This document shows, one piece after another, positions 53,888 through 62,936 of a stretch of 64,000 nucleotides of DNA. The stretch covers positions 62,001 through 126,000 of the forward strand of contig JALHQW010000015.1 of NCBI GenBank assembly GCA_022841745.1, in the 5' to 3' direction. The stretch is from Saprospiraceae bacterium (lineage in GTDB: Bacteria; Bacteroidota; Bacteroidia; Chitinophagales; Saprospiraceae). Position 1 is the stretch's first letter; the number at the start of each line of letters is the position of its first letter. The translations under genes were made by a program, and so were the position numbers. The notes under the pieces are model-generated. The model was not told the DNA's origin. It saw only the letters and a program-made list of their open reading frames with translations, and did not search any database.

Positions 53888-55660
53888 CTACCTCACCCCA
53901 TGCATCAACTTCCTGATAATTGGCGCAAAAACCAAAGCAATGACCGCCACCACGAACGACACCACGGCCAGCATCCCGAAATAATAGCTGATGCCTTTTT
54001 CATCGGCCACCTTGTCCACGTTCTCGCCGAACTTGGCGGCGCCCTTCATGCCGATGGCCACAGCCAGGTACCAGATGCCGTACATGATGGCTATCATGCG
54101 GGCGGGCACGAGCTTGCTCACGTAGGAAAGGCCCACGGGCGAGATGCAGAGTTCGCCCATCGTGTGGAAGAGGTAAACCAATATCAACCAGACCATGCTC
54201 ACCGAGGCCGTTTTAGCGCCCGGCTCAATACCGTTTGCCCCGAAGGACACGAAGACCATGCCGATGGCGAGAAAGGTCATGCCAATGGCGTATTTCACGT
54301 TGGCAGGTGGGTTGTACTTGCTCTCCCACCATTTGGAGAACAGCGGGGCAAGGCTGATGATGAACAGCGAATTGAGGGTGGAGAACCACGAGGCGGGCAC
54401 TTCCAGGGTTTCCTCGGCAAATTGGTTTTTTAGCATCCAAAATGCGATGCCCCAAACGATGACAAAGCTGCTGCCAAGGAGGATATTGGCCACGGCGTAT
54501 TTCTTGAAGGTCTGTTGGAACAACTTGAACAAGACCCAAGTGATGATGCCAAGTGGCACAAGGGTCATTAAGGCATTCACGACCTTGAAGGTAGTACCTG
54601 CGCTGCCCTCCAGCACCCGATTGGTGTAGTCCCTTGCGAAGATGGTCAGCGTGCCCGGCGACTGCTCAAAAATGGCCCAAAAGAACGTGACCAAGAAGGC
54701 AAAGAACGCCACAGCAATCATACGGTCACGGGTGACGACGGAGTATTTCGTGAGACGATAGACCAACAAGCAAAGGAACAGTGCCAAGGCCAACAAGATG
54801 GTGAAATTGTTGCCCGAAAGGCCAATCAGGTTCCAATCGAAAATGTCCACTGCGCCGCTCGTGATTTTTTTGACGGGTTCGAAAATGATCCAAAGCAGGC
54901 CGAGCACAATCATGACACCTATTAGCACAAGCTGCCCTGTGGTGAAGGGGTTCAGTTTGTCGCCATCGGGTGCATGTGCGACTTGAACCGTGTCTTTTTT
55001 CACGGGCTTTAGGCCGATATTGCCGAAGATGCCCTGTGCCAGCCAGAACTGCAACAGGCCAAAGAACATGAAAATGCCCGCCAGGCCAAAGCCCCAACTC
55101 CAGCCCACTTTCTCGCCAAGGTACCCACAAAGTAGGATGCCAAAGAACGCCCCAGAGTTGACCCCCATGTAGAAGATGGTGTAGGCACCGTCCTTCTTCT
55201 CTGGGTGGTCTTTGTACATCTCTGAGATGATGGAAACCATGTTCGGCTTGAAGAAGCCATTGCCAAAGACCAGGAAAGCCAAGCCCATGTAAATGGACCA
55301 ACTCGTCTCGATGGCCATGCAGGCGTGGCCCAAGGTCATCAGCAGGGCGCCCACCAGCACGGCATAGCGGTAGCCGATTTTCTTGTCGGCAAAGTACCCG
55401 CCCATCATGGTGGAGAGATAGACTAAGCCGACATAAGAGCCAAACAAAGCCATGGCCTGCTCCCGTGTCCACTCCCAGCCGCCGTCCACAAGGTTGGCTG
55501 TCAGGAACATCACGAGCAAGGCACGCATCCCATAGAAGGAGAATCGCTCCCACATTTCCGTGAAGAAGAGGACGAACAAGCCGGCCGGGTGGCCGATTAC
55601 CATATTTTTGAAGAAATCTGAGTTGTTGCCCTGCGGCGTGGGTTGAATTTGGTCAGTCAT
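53888..55660 (-). CDS. POT-family proton-dependent oligopeptide transporter
   Basis: 590 residues from the ATG at 55660 (MTDQIQPTPQG); an in-frame ATG at 55696 adds 12 residues but lies close to the -7 box at 55717 and has no family support. PTR2 signature near residues 30-50: FTEMWERFSFYGMRALLVMF (ExxERFxYYG-type, proton coupling). About 12-14 transmembrane helices, with the conserved GFFKPNMVSIISEMY and FYMGVNSGAFFG motifs. Inner-membrane importer of di/tripeptides driven by protons. Monocistronic. Could supply peptides released by the proteases nearby, but this is speculative. Confidence 0.92.
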   Translation of the reverse strand: MTDQIQPTPQGNNSDFFKNMVIGHPAGLFVLFFTEMWERFSFYGMRALLVMFLTANLVDGGWEWTREQAMALFGSYVGLVYLSTMMGGYFADKKIGYRYAVLVGALLMTLGHACMAIETSWSIYMGLAFLVFGNGFFKPNMVSIISEMYKDHPEKKDGAYTIFYMGVNSGAFFGILLCGYLGEKVGWSWGFGLAGIFMFFGLLQFWLAQGIFGNIGLKPVKKDTVQVAHAPDGDKLNPFTTGQLVLIGVMIVLGLLWIIFEPVKKITSGAVDIFDWNLIGLSGNNFTILLALALFLCLLVYRLTKYSVVTRDRMIAVAFFAFLVTFFWAIFEQSPGTLTIFARDYTNRVLEGSAGTTFKVVNALMTLVPLGIITWVLFKLFQQTFKKYAVANILLGSSFVIVWGIAFWMLKNQFAEETLEVPASWFSTLNSLFIISLAPLFSKWWESKYNPPANVKYAIGMTFLAIGMVFVSFGANGIEPGAKTASVSMVWLILVYLFHTMGELCISPVGLSYVSKLVPARMIAIMYGIWYLAVAIGMKGAAKFGENVDKVADEKGISYYFGMLAVVSFVVAVIALVFAPIIRKLMHGVR

Positions 55661-55716
55661 CCGAATGAATTTATGAACTTTTACAGTGCGCCGCAATTTT
55701 GATTAGCGTCGGTGGG

Positions 55717-55724
55717 CAAATGTA
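55717..55724 (-). promoter_or_regulatory. -7 element for the POT transporter
   Basis: Minus strand reads TACATTTG, an exact TAnnTTTG match, 56 bases before the start codon at 55660. A TTG lies 14 bases further upstream, closer than the usual -33 spacing. Transcription would begin near 55710. Confidence 0.5.
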
Positions 55725-55794
55725 GTTTGGGCTTTTGGCAATGGGTAATTTTTTTGTAACAGAAATGGCTATGGTGTTGCATAACTATGTTCAG

Positions 55795-55829
55795 AAGTCA
55801 GGCGGTGACTCGAAGTCACCGCCTGACTT
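55795..55829 (-). terminator. Perfect hairpin ending the sigma/anti-sigma operon
   Basis: AAGTCAGGCGGTGACT and AGTCACCGCCTGACTT form a perfect 16-bp stem with a CGA loop. It lies 34 bases beyond the anti-sigma-like gene stop at 55863 (minus strand) and upstream of the transporter promoter, so it probably insulates the two. Confidence 0.75.
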
Positions 55830-55862
55830 GGGCAGCTTCCAAACTATAAACCATCAGTTACT

Positions 55863-56642
55863 TCATTCGCTCAACCCTTCCTCCAATCTCTGTGCCTTTC
55901 CCGAAAAAGAGTGGTTCGCATCCCCCGCAATTTTGCGGAGCAAAGCCTCAAAATCGCGGTCTATCCGATGGGAAGCAAGCTGCGCCAACAGCAAGTTCCA
56001 CTCTGCTTTTTCACGGTATTTGCCATCATTGGTTTTGACGGACTGGCCAAAGGCGGCCATGGCATCCAATGGTTTCTGAAGTTGCAGATAGGAGTGCCCC
56101 AGGTAATATTGTGCTTCCGCAAAATGGCCGTTGTCGGTTGAAATGGTCTTGAAGAAATCGGCGGCAGCCGTGAAATTTCCTTTTTCATAAGCCTCGAAGC
56201 CTGTTGTCAACGGATGGGCTCCTCCATTGGTTGACCGAATATTGGGCGGGGTGGCTATTTCATAATTTTGAGCAAAAAGGTCATCTGGGCCTTGGCCCCC
56301 AGTATTCCAAAGCCAAACAAAAAGCCCAACCAGACCTACCACCACGGCAGCGGCAGCCCACCGCATCCACGTTCGCCGTAGGGGGATGATAGGTGCTTCG
56401 CCCACACCGCCGCCGCCGTTGGCCTTGGTCGCTGCATCCTCGGCGTCCCATTGCTTTAACTGTGACCGAAGGCTATTTTCCACCGCTAGCTCGATGGCCT
56501 CGTCACTGATGCGGTACAATTCCATTGCCTCACCAAGTTCAGCGTTGGTTTCCAACTCGGCCTCAAACGCCTTTCGCTCGTTCTCGGGCAGCTTGCCGGT
56601 CAAGTAATTTTCAATGCGTTCAATGTATATTTCTAAATTCAT
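55863..56642 (-). CDS. Membrane anti-sigma-like protein with extracytoplasmic TPRs (copy 2)
   Basis: 259 residues from the ATG at 56642; the longer frame to 56717 adds 25 residues that overlap the end of the sigma gene region and lack the conserved start. MNLEIYIERIENYLTGKLPE matches the start of the copy at 13750. One transmembrane helix at about 94-112, then DDLFAQNYE (copy 1: DQIFAANFK), then TPR-like repeats (about 140-250: YEKGNFTAAADFFKTI, AQYYLGHSYLQLQKPLDAMA). Same topology as copy 1: cytosolic N-terminus, TPRs outside. Follows the sigma gene after about 84 bp. A regulator role is inferred. Confidence 0.75.
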   Translation of the reverse strand: MNLEIYIERIENYLTGKLPENERKAFEAELETNAELGEAMELYRISDEAIELAVENSLRSQLKQWDAEDAATKANGGGGVGEAPIIPLRRTWMRWAAAAVVVGLVGLFVWLWNTGGQGPDDLFAQNYEIATPPNIRSTNGGAHPLTTGFEAYEKGNFTAAADFFKTISTDNGHFAEAQYYLGHSYLQLQKPLDAMAAFGQSVKTNDGKYREKAEWNLLLAQLASHRIDRDFEALLRKIAGDANHSFSGKAQRLEEGLSE

Positions 56643-56726
56643 GATAGTGGCTTTTTTGTAATTGGTGTTTGCTCCTGTCCATTGGCTTTTGGGGGTTAGC
56701 CATTTGCCAACGGCCAAGCGCCGTTC

Positions 56727-57314
56727 TCATCTCAACATGGTCTTCAAATCCGGCGATTGCTGCACAAGCTCCATCAGCGACTGCTGGCAGCGGTACTTCG
56801 CCTTACGGGCCATCGCCTCGCTTGAGAAACCCAGCATTTCGGCGATTTCTTCCATTGAGTACGACAGTTTCCACAGTTCCAAAATTTTCCTGCAACGGTC
56901 GCCAAGCTTGTCCAATAGCTGGTTGAGAAGGCCCTTCCGTTCCTCATCCATCATGGTCAGTTCTGGGGTTTCGGGGTCTGGCGCCGACTGGATTGGCAGC
57001 TCCTCAACGAGCGTCGTATGCGCTTTTTTGCGAAGTTGGTTCATCCAAACAAAACGGCAAATCGAGAACAGATAGCCCCTCAGTGGGGCATCTTCCCGGA
57101 ACTTGCCTTGCCGGATGTTGCGGTCAAGGGCAATGATGGACTCTTGCCATACATCCTGGCCATCCTCGGCATTGCCGTTGTTGTTCCGCACGTAAGCCAC
57201 GGATTTTGCTTTCAACTCGCCATCACCGTAAAGGGTGCGGAGTGCAGCTTCCCGTTCGGACCCTCCTTTTCTGATGGCCGCCACCAACGCGCTGTCATTC
57301 AAGAACCGAATCAT
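56727..57314 (-). CDS. ECF-type RNA polymerase sigma factor (copy 2)
   Basis: 195 residues. Region 2 with GNAEDGQDVWQESIIALDRN (the DA.DVxQE-type helix) and GYLFSICRFVWMNQLRKK. Region 4 with LGDRCRKILELWKLSYSMEE and a helix-turn-helix around IAEMLGFSSEAMARKAKYRC. It differs from copy 1 in sequence but shares its size and its downstream membrane TPR protein. Divergent from the CHAT-TPR protease gene, with 123 bp between the two starts, which suggests shared or autoregulated promoters. Confidence 0.88.
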   Translation of the reverse strand: MIRFLNDSALVAAIRKGGSEREAALRTLYGDGELKAKSVAYVRNNNGNAEDGQDVWQESIIALDRNIRQGKFREDAPLRGYLFSICRFVWMNQLRKKAHTTLVEELPIQSAPDPETPELTMMDEERKGLLNQLLDKLGDRCRKILELWKLSYSMEEIAEMLGFSSEAMARKAKYRCQQSLMELVQQSPDLKTMLR

Positions 57315-57437
57315 TGGTATGTGTTTTCAATGGTTAATAAATACCCTGCGAGTTAGGAAAAAAAATGCTTATTTGGCTGTAGAATTGAAATTTGGCTATT
57401 TGCTGTAGGCCACCAATCCTGAATTTTAAGTTTCACC

Positions 57438-60400
57438 TTGAAACAAGTTCTAATTTTCCTTGCCTTCCTTCCCCTCGTTGCTGGCCACGCCCAGCCGACC
57501 GACACGGCTATGTTCCGGCAGCAACTGGTTCGAGTAGCGGCTATGCTGGATGCTGCGAAGTATGAAATAGCCCTGCGGGAAGGCCAGTCTGCATTGGTGT
57601 CTTACCAAAAAAAATTGCCCGCCGACGATGTCCGAATCCTCGAATGCCTGCTGCTGCTCGGCGATGCTTTTTTGGAAATGGGCAGCCATGACGCAGCCCT
57701 TCAACAGTACACGGAAGTATTGGATAGGACAAACAAGCGTCACCTGCTTTCAAGCCCACTCCGGGCAAATGCCTTTAACCGTTCGGGCGAGGTTTTTTAC
57801 AGAAAAAAAGCATGGAAAAAGGCTGAAAACAACTATCAAGCAGCACTCGAATTGCGGTTAAAAACCCTCGGCGAATCCCATCCCAAAGTCGCTGATTCCT
57901 ACAACAACCTTGGCAATTGCCGCTTTGAAGCTGCGCAATACGCAGCGGCCATCGCTTGGCACCAAAAAGCATTGGGCATCCGGCAAAAAGCAATCCCAGT
58001 CAACCAGGCCGACCTCGCCAGTAGCCATAATAATTTGGGCAACTGCTTTTTGGCCCTTGGGGAACATGACAAAGCCCTGCCACATTTCCGGCAATCACTC
58101 CTCCTGCGGCAAGCCAAATTTGGCGAGGAGCACCCAAAGACTGCACTCGCCCACAACAGCCTCGGCAACTCGCTTGCCGCACTCGGCGACACAGAGGAAG
58201 CGGCCACGTATTACCGCATCGCCTTGGATGTTCGACGCAAAACACTGGGCAATATGCATCCACAGGTGGCTGCTGTGCTGGAAAACCTCGGCGACCTCTC
58301 GCTCAGCAAGGGGGATTGCATAGCTGCCCTCGATTATTTTCGGCAGGCGGAAGCCATTCAATCACAGGCGATGGGCAGCAAAAGCCCTTCCGCTGCGGCA
58401 CTCCTTCACAAAATCGGACTTTGCTACCAACAGGAAGGTGAGTACCATACGGCATTGGATTTCCATCAGCAATCCATCTTGGTGCTATCGCAAGCCTATG
58501 GATCGGGTAGCACGGTGGTCGCCGGGCTGCTGCTCAACACTGGCAACTGTCATTTGGAACTCGGCAACTACGATATGGCCTTGGAAGCCTATCACCATGC
58601 AGACCAGATTTTTCAAGCCATACTGCCCATTGGGCACCCCGACCGATTGCTTGTATTGAACAATATTGGGCTTGTTTTTTTGAAAAAAAACGAACCGGAA
58701 CGGGCATTGGACTATTTCCGCCAAGCGGAAAAAACAGGGGGTGGCTTGGCAATTGAAGCAGTCCATTCCCTTAAAAACAAGGCCCTGGCCTTGGGTGAAA
58801 TGAGACGGTTCGAGGAGGCGCTTTCGATGCTTGGAAAAGCTGAAGCGCTCCTTGATAAACATCCAACCAGCACATTGCCCAGCCCGGAATTGTTGGAAAT
58901 CCAGTCGGTTCGGGCGGACTTGTTGCTGCGCCAAGCTCAAAAAACGACCAATATTTCCTTGCTGGATAAGGCATTATCAGCCTACGAGTCGGCGCTGCAA
59001 ACGGCTGGCACCCTTCGCCTAACGATTACTGCCGTTGAGTCGAGGCAACGGTGGGTAGAGCGTCATTTTTCACTGTATGGCGGTGCGTTGGAGGCCAATT
59101 TTTTATTGTGGGAAAAAACGGGCGACATCGTCCACCTGGAAAAAGCCTTTGACATTTCAGAAAAAAGCAAGGGGCTGGTGCTGATGGAGGCATTGCGGAA
59201 GGCCAATGCCGAAAGCATGGCCGGTGTGCCGGACAGTCTACTAGAGAGGGAGCGCCGCCTCGTTGCAGCATTGAACAGATTGGAAAAAATGCGCCTCGGC
59301 CACCTCCAAACTGGCGACGAAACAGCCGCCCAAGCGGCTGGTATTTCCCTTGCTGAAACTCGCCAATCATTGCATTCATTGGTGAGTGAGTTTGAGCAGC
59401 GGTTCCCAAAATACCACCAACTAAAGTACCAATCCACTTCTGTTTCTATTGCAGAACTAAGGCAAAAACTGCTTGGAACGGGCAAGGCATTGGTCGAATT
59501 TTTCATGGGCGACAGTACCCTCTATATTTTTGTGCTCTCGCAAAACAACCTCCGATGCCAACGCCTTGCCTTGGATTTTCCGCTAAATGAATCGGTCAAG
59601 ACCCTTGTCGGCAGCATGCAGCTTTATCCTTATTCAGCGGGGGACGCCGCAAAAATGCAAGCAGCGACATTTAGCAAGAACGCATTTTACATTTACCAAA
59701 AACTCTGGTTGCCAATTGCCGATGGCCTTCCCGAAAACCTGGTCATTGTACCGGATGGAATTTTGGCCTACCTGCCCTTCGAGGTGCTGTTGGAAAAAAT
59801 GCCAACCGACCTGCTTCGGTACAAGTCGCACGCCTACCTGCTGCGTCGCCACAATATTAGTTATGCTTATTCTGCTGCGCAATTACTGGCACTTGCCGAA
59901 AAACCAGCAACTACAGCGGGCAAGTCGCTCCTGGCTTTCGCACCAACTTTTGAAGGGAACCCTGGCGGCATGAGGTCATTGAAGCACAACCTCGAAGAGG
60001 CCGAGCAGGCGCACGACCTATTTGGTGGTGACCTTCGGCAGGGCACTTCCGCCACGTCCGAATCTTTCATGCAGCTTGCAGCCGACTACCGAATCCTGCA
60101 CCTCGCCACCCATGGTAAAGCTGCTGCCTCTTTGAGTGAGTTCTCCTACCTTGCCTTTAACGCCCCTTTGGATGCAGGAGGGGTGTCACTGCTCCATGTC
60201 CAAGACCTATACCATTTGAGGTTGCCCGCCGATTTGGTGGTGCTGAGTGCCTGTGAAACGGGCATTGGCGAATACCGGTCTGGCACTGGGATGGTCAGTA
60301 TGGCAAGTGGCTTTTTTTACGCCGGGGCACGAAGTATCGTCAATACGCTTTGGAGCGTTGACGATGCCCGGAATGCCAGGCTGATGGCGCTATTTTTTGA

Positions 60401-60620
60401 AAACATCAAAAAAGGGTTGCCAAAGGACAAGGCGCTGCGGCTTGCAAAATTGTCCTTTTTGGATGCCTACCCCCACGACGAGGCCCACCCCGCTTTTTGG
60501 GCTGCCCCCATTGCGTTTGGCAACATGGAACCCCTTTCGTTTTCGAGGTTCAATTGGTGGGGGGTTGCGATAGTGGCTGTATTTCTTGCCTTGTTCTTGG
60601 TTTGGAAAATGAAAAGGTAG
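57438..60620 (+). CDS. Exported, membrane-anchored CHAT protease with TPR repeats
   Basis: 1060 residues starting at TTG 57438. A signal peptide begins immediately (MKQVLIFLAFLPLVAGHAQ), there is an in-frame stop at 57420 and no ATG lies between. About seven kinesin-light-chain-type TPRs of about 42 residues (about 110-430: SYNNLGNCRFEAAQYAAAI, SHNNLGNCFLALGEHDKAL, AHNSLGNSLAALGDTEEAA). Helical spacer (about 480-660). CHAT caspase-fold domain (about 740-1020) with His892 in LHLATHGK and Cys939 in VVLSACETGIGE, both intact. A C-terminal transmembrane helix (about 1036-1056, WWGVAIVAVFLALFLVW) is followed by KMKR. This places the protease outside the cytoplasm on the inner membrane. Divergent from the sigma/anti-sigma pair. 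Confidence 0.88.
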   Translation: MKQVLIFLAFLPLVAGHAQPTDTAMFRQQLVRVAAMLDAAKYEIALREGQSALVSYQKKLPADDVRILECLLLLGDAFLEMGSHDAALQQYTEVLDRTNKRHLLSSPLRANAFNRSGEVFYRKKAWKKAENNYQAALELRLKTLGESHPKVADSYNNLGNCRFEAAQYAAAIAWHQKALGIRQKAIPVNQADLASSHNNLGNCFLALGEHDKALPHFRQSLLLRQAKFGEEHPKTALAHNSLGNSLAALGDTEEAATYYRIALDVRRKTLGNMHPQVAAVLENLGDLSLSKGDCIAALDYFRQAEAIQSQAMGSKSPSAAALLHKIGLCYQQEGEYHTALDFHQQSILVLSQAYGSGSTVVAGLLLNTGNCHLELGNYDMALEAYHHADQIFQAILPIGHPDRLLVLNNIGLVFLKKNEPERALDYFRQAEKTGGGLAIEAVHSLKNKALALGEMRRFEEALSMLGKAEALLDKHPTSTLPSPELLEIQSVRADLLLRQAQKTTNISLLDKALSAYESALQTAGTLRLTITAVESRQRWVERHFSLYGGALEANFLLWEKTGDIVHLEKAFDISEKSKGLVLMEALRKANAESMAGVPDSLLERERRLVAALNRLEKMRLGHLQTGDETAAQAAGISLAETRQSLHSLVSEFEQRFPKYHQLKYQSTSVSIAELRQKLLGTGKALVEFFMGDSTLYIFVLSQNNLRCQRLALDFPLNESVKTLVGSMQLYPYSAGDAAKMQAATFSKNAFYIYQKLWLPIADGLPENLVIVPDGILAYLPFEVLLEKMPTDLLRYKSHAYLLRRHNISYAYSAAQLLALAEKPATTAGKSLLAFAPTFEGNPGGMRSLKHNLEEAEQAHDLFGGDLRQGTSATSESFMQLAADYRILHLATHGKAAASLSEFSYLAFNAPLDAGGVSLLHVQDLYHLRLPADLVVLSACETGIGEYRSGTGMVSMASGFFYAGARSIVNTLWSVDDARNARLMALFFENIKKGLPKDKALRLAKLSFLDAYPHDEAHPAFWAAPIAFGNMEPLSFSRFNWWGVAIVAVFLALFLVWKMKR

Positions 60621-60707
60621 CGCTCCGTTTACGGTGCCCGGTTCGGCGGCGTTTACGCTACTGCCGCCCTAAAGTGCGGCTGACCGGGCACCGTAAACGG
60701 TGCGCTA
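60618..60707. repeat. Long inverted repeat (cruciform) at the CHAT gene stop
   Basis: The left arm (60618-60642, beginning TAGCGCTCCGTTTACGG) and the right arm (60683-60707) are reverse complements at 24 of 25 positions. An internal GGCGGC/GCCGCC pair (60645-60650, 60663-60668) adds a second stem. The left arm starts with the TAG stop codon of the CHAT gene. GGTGC...GCACC-like cores recall the 49-bp repeat at 14705. The rest of the 376-bp gap to 60996 shows no feature. Confidence 0.88.
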
Positions 60708-60996
60708 CCAACCGCTGCAAAAAAAATAATCCTTCCCTTGGGTACATATTTCTCCTTCCCGACACATCCAATTGTAAGTTAAACAACCCTAGTTGCGGAT
60801 AACCAGACACGCCAGTTAAATCTCCTTTTTGCAGACCCATGGTCGGTAAAAACTGTTTTGACGTGTGGCTAAGGTGCTCCACAACTTGAGGTAAAATAAA
60901 TCAGTAACCAATTGAAAAGCGATGCAAAGTGAGCTGCGTTTTTTGAAATAAAAACCAACTCTCCAAGGTTGCTTTTCGTCAACCAATTTTTCTACC

Positions 60997-62739
60997 ATGA
61001 AAACAGTAAGTTTTCTGTTCGCCGCCTTCGCAGGTTTTCTTCTTCTCTCCACCCCAGCACAAGCTCAAGTCGCCGAACTAAGCGAACGTCGGCTGATGCA
61101 ACCTACTGGCTGGTACTGGCTTACCGGCGTTACTTCCGACCAAGTCAGCCAACGGGTAGCGCAAGGCTACCGGATTTTTGACCTGGAAATCGAGAGCGTT
61201 TCGCCCCTTCGTTTTTCCACCGCCATGGTCAAAAATGATTCGCCCCACAAAAAAACCTGGTGGTGGTTCTATGGACTGACCGCCCAACAGGTAAGCCAGA
61301 AGATTGACCAGCACAATGCCCGCCTAATTGACCTTGAAGTTTACTTCGTCGGCAGCGAGGCACGTTACGCCCTGGTGCTGGTTTCCAATACCGGCGACCA
61401 GCAAAAAGCCTGGTGGTATTACTCCAAACTTAGTTTTGAGCAATTGCAAGCCAAGCTCGAAGAGAAAAACGGCAGGCTGCTCGACCTGGACACTTATGTC
61501 ATAGGAGCTGACCGTTTTTTCAGTGCGGTGATGGTGCCCAACACGGGCAGCGAAGCCAAAAACTGGTGGTATTACACCAACCTGACCGCTGCCGAGTTGA
61601 AAACCAAGCTCGACCAACACAATGCCCGCATCACGGATATTGAAGTGCGCAGCACAGCTGGGAACAATATTACTTTCACTGTCCTGATGGAAAAACTTGC
61701 TGGCGAAACCTGGTGGTATTACTACGGCAAAACCATGAACCAGGTCAACGACCTCGCCGACCAGCACGGCGCCCGCATCATTGACGTTGAGCCTTACGAA
61801 GATGGCGGTCAAAAACGCCTTGCGGTCGTGCTGCTGCGCAACACCAATGACCTGACCAATGACATGCGCAAACACCTGGCGGCAAACAGCGAGGGTGGTG
61901 CTTATGGGCTTTACTTGAAAAAAGTGGATGGCAACGTTTTGGCTTCCCTTCAAGAGGATAAAGCGTTTTACCCAGCAAGCACTATCAAAGTACTGGAGCA
62001 TGTTCACGCCATGCGGGCAGTGCAGGCAGGTACGGTCAGCTTGGCAACCAACTTGAAAAAGTATGAAAATGGAGCCGAGAGTTGTGCCGACAACCATGCA
62101 GGTCATACAGTAACCAACGTCTCCTTGGAGAACATCCTGAAGACGATGATGCAGAATTCTGACAACCAAAGCACCAATGCGGTGCAGGAGTATTTTGGAA
62201 ACGGCAACGCAGCGACTGGTCGCCAAAAAATCAACCAAACAGCCAGTGGTACGCTGGGACTCAGCTCAAAAACTAAAATCAACCACAAATTCGGTTGTGG
62301 CGGCCCTACCAACAACCCAGCCAATTCCATGACCCTGGCCGACCTCGGTAAGCTCTACGAAAAAGTGACGACAGGCACACTCAATGCGGCCAACGAAGCC
62401 AAGTTCGACCAGTTGATGGACAATATGTCGAAGCTCACCGAAGTCATTAATGAGGAAGCCAATTCACTCGGCATCAGCGCCGCCAACTTGCAAATTTTTA
62501 AGAACAATTTGGAGTCAAGGGCTAAAGCGGGCAGCTTTACCAGTGGCGGCAAAAAATACCTTTCAGTTGGTGGCTGGGTGTCGCTTCCCGTCAAGTCAGG
62601 CTCCCCCAAAGAATATGTTTTCGGTTTGTACATTGACAAAGCCGACAGCATCCAAGAAGGCTTCAGCATTTGGGAAGCAGGTGCAAAAATGTTGCGGGAG
62701 TCCATTCGTCAGGCGCTGGCAACTTATCAGAATAATTGA
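60997..62739 (+). CDS. Exported serine hydrolase with five N-terminal BTRD-type repeats
   Basis: 580 residues with a signal peptide (about 1-23). Five repeats of about 50 residues at about 38-77, 88-127, 138-177, 189-228 and 238-277 have the pattern WWYY..L....L..KLD.HNARI.DIEV, matching bacterial tandem repeat domain 1 (also found in fungal polyglycine hydrolases). The C-terminal class-A beta-lactamase/DD-peptidase-like fold (about 295-570) has Ser328-x-x-Lys331 (PASTIK) and Ser388-Asp-Asn390 (NSDNQSTN), with a GGK/GGW strand near 535-548 in place of KTG. Likely a secreted peptidase or esterase rather than a drug-resistance enzyme. Terminator follows. Confidence 0.82.
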   Translation: MKTVSFLFAAFAGFLLLSTPAQAQVAELSERRLMQPTGWYWLTGVTSDQVSQRVAQGYRIFDLEIESVSPLRFSTAMVKNDSPHKKTWWWFYGLTAQQVSQKIDQHNARLIDLEVYFVGSEARYALVLVSNTGDQQKAWWYYSKLSFEQLQAKLEEKNGRLLDLDTYVIGADRFFSAVMVPNTGSEAKNWWYYTNLTAAELKTKLDQHNARITDIEVRSTAGNNITFTVLMEKLAGETWWYYYGKTMNQVNDLADQHGARIIDVEPYEDGGQKRLAVVLLRNTNDLTNDMRKHLAANSEGGAYGLYLKKVDGNVLASLQEDKAFYPASTIKVLEHVHAMRAVQAGTVSLATNLKKYENGAESCADNHAGHTVTNVSLENILKTMMQNSDNQSTNAVQEYFGNGNAATGRQKINQTASGTLGLSSKTKINHKFGCGGPTNNPANSMTLADLGKLYEKVTTGTLNAANEAKFDQLMDNMSKLTEVINEEANSLGISAANLQIFKNNLESRAKAGSFTSGGKKYLSVGGWVSLPVKSGSPKEYVFGLYIDKADSIQEGFSIWEAGAKMLRESIRQALATYQNN

Positions 62740-62784
62740 CGGAAGTTGTGGGTAACCCTCCAACTAAGTGGTGTGGGATTTAGG

Positions 62785-62819
62785 AAGCGATGCCTTCAGC
62801 AGGGGGCATCGCTTTTTTT
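62785..62819 (+). terminator. Rho-independent terminator after the serine hydrolase gene
   Basis: AAGCGATGCC and GGCATCGCTT form a 10-bp stem with a 10-base loop, followed by a run of seven T. Located 46 bases after the stop at 62739. Confidence 0.88.
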
Positions 62820-62936
62820 CGTTTAGTACCAAAAAAAACAAACCCATAAGGGCACATTCCTCTTATCCAAAACACATCAGGCAGACAGCATCGCCTAAAC
62901 AGGTGAAGCCATTTTAAACCACAAATATTGTCAGCC

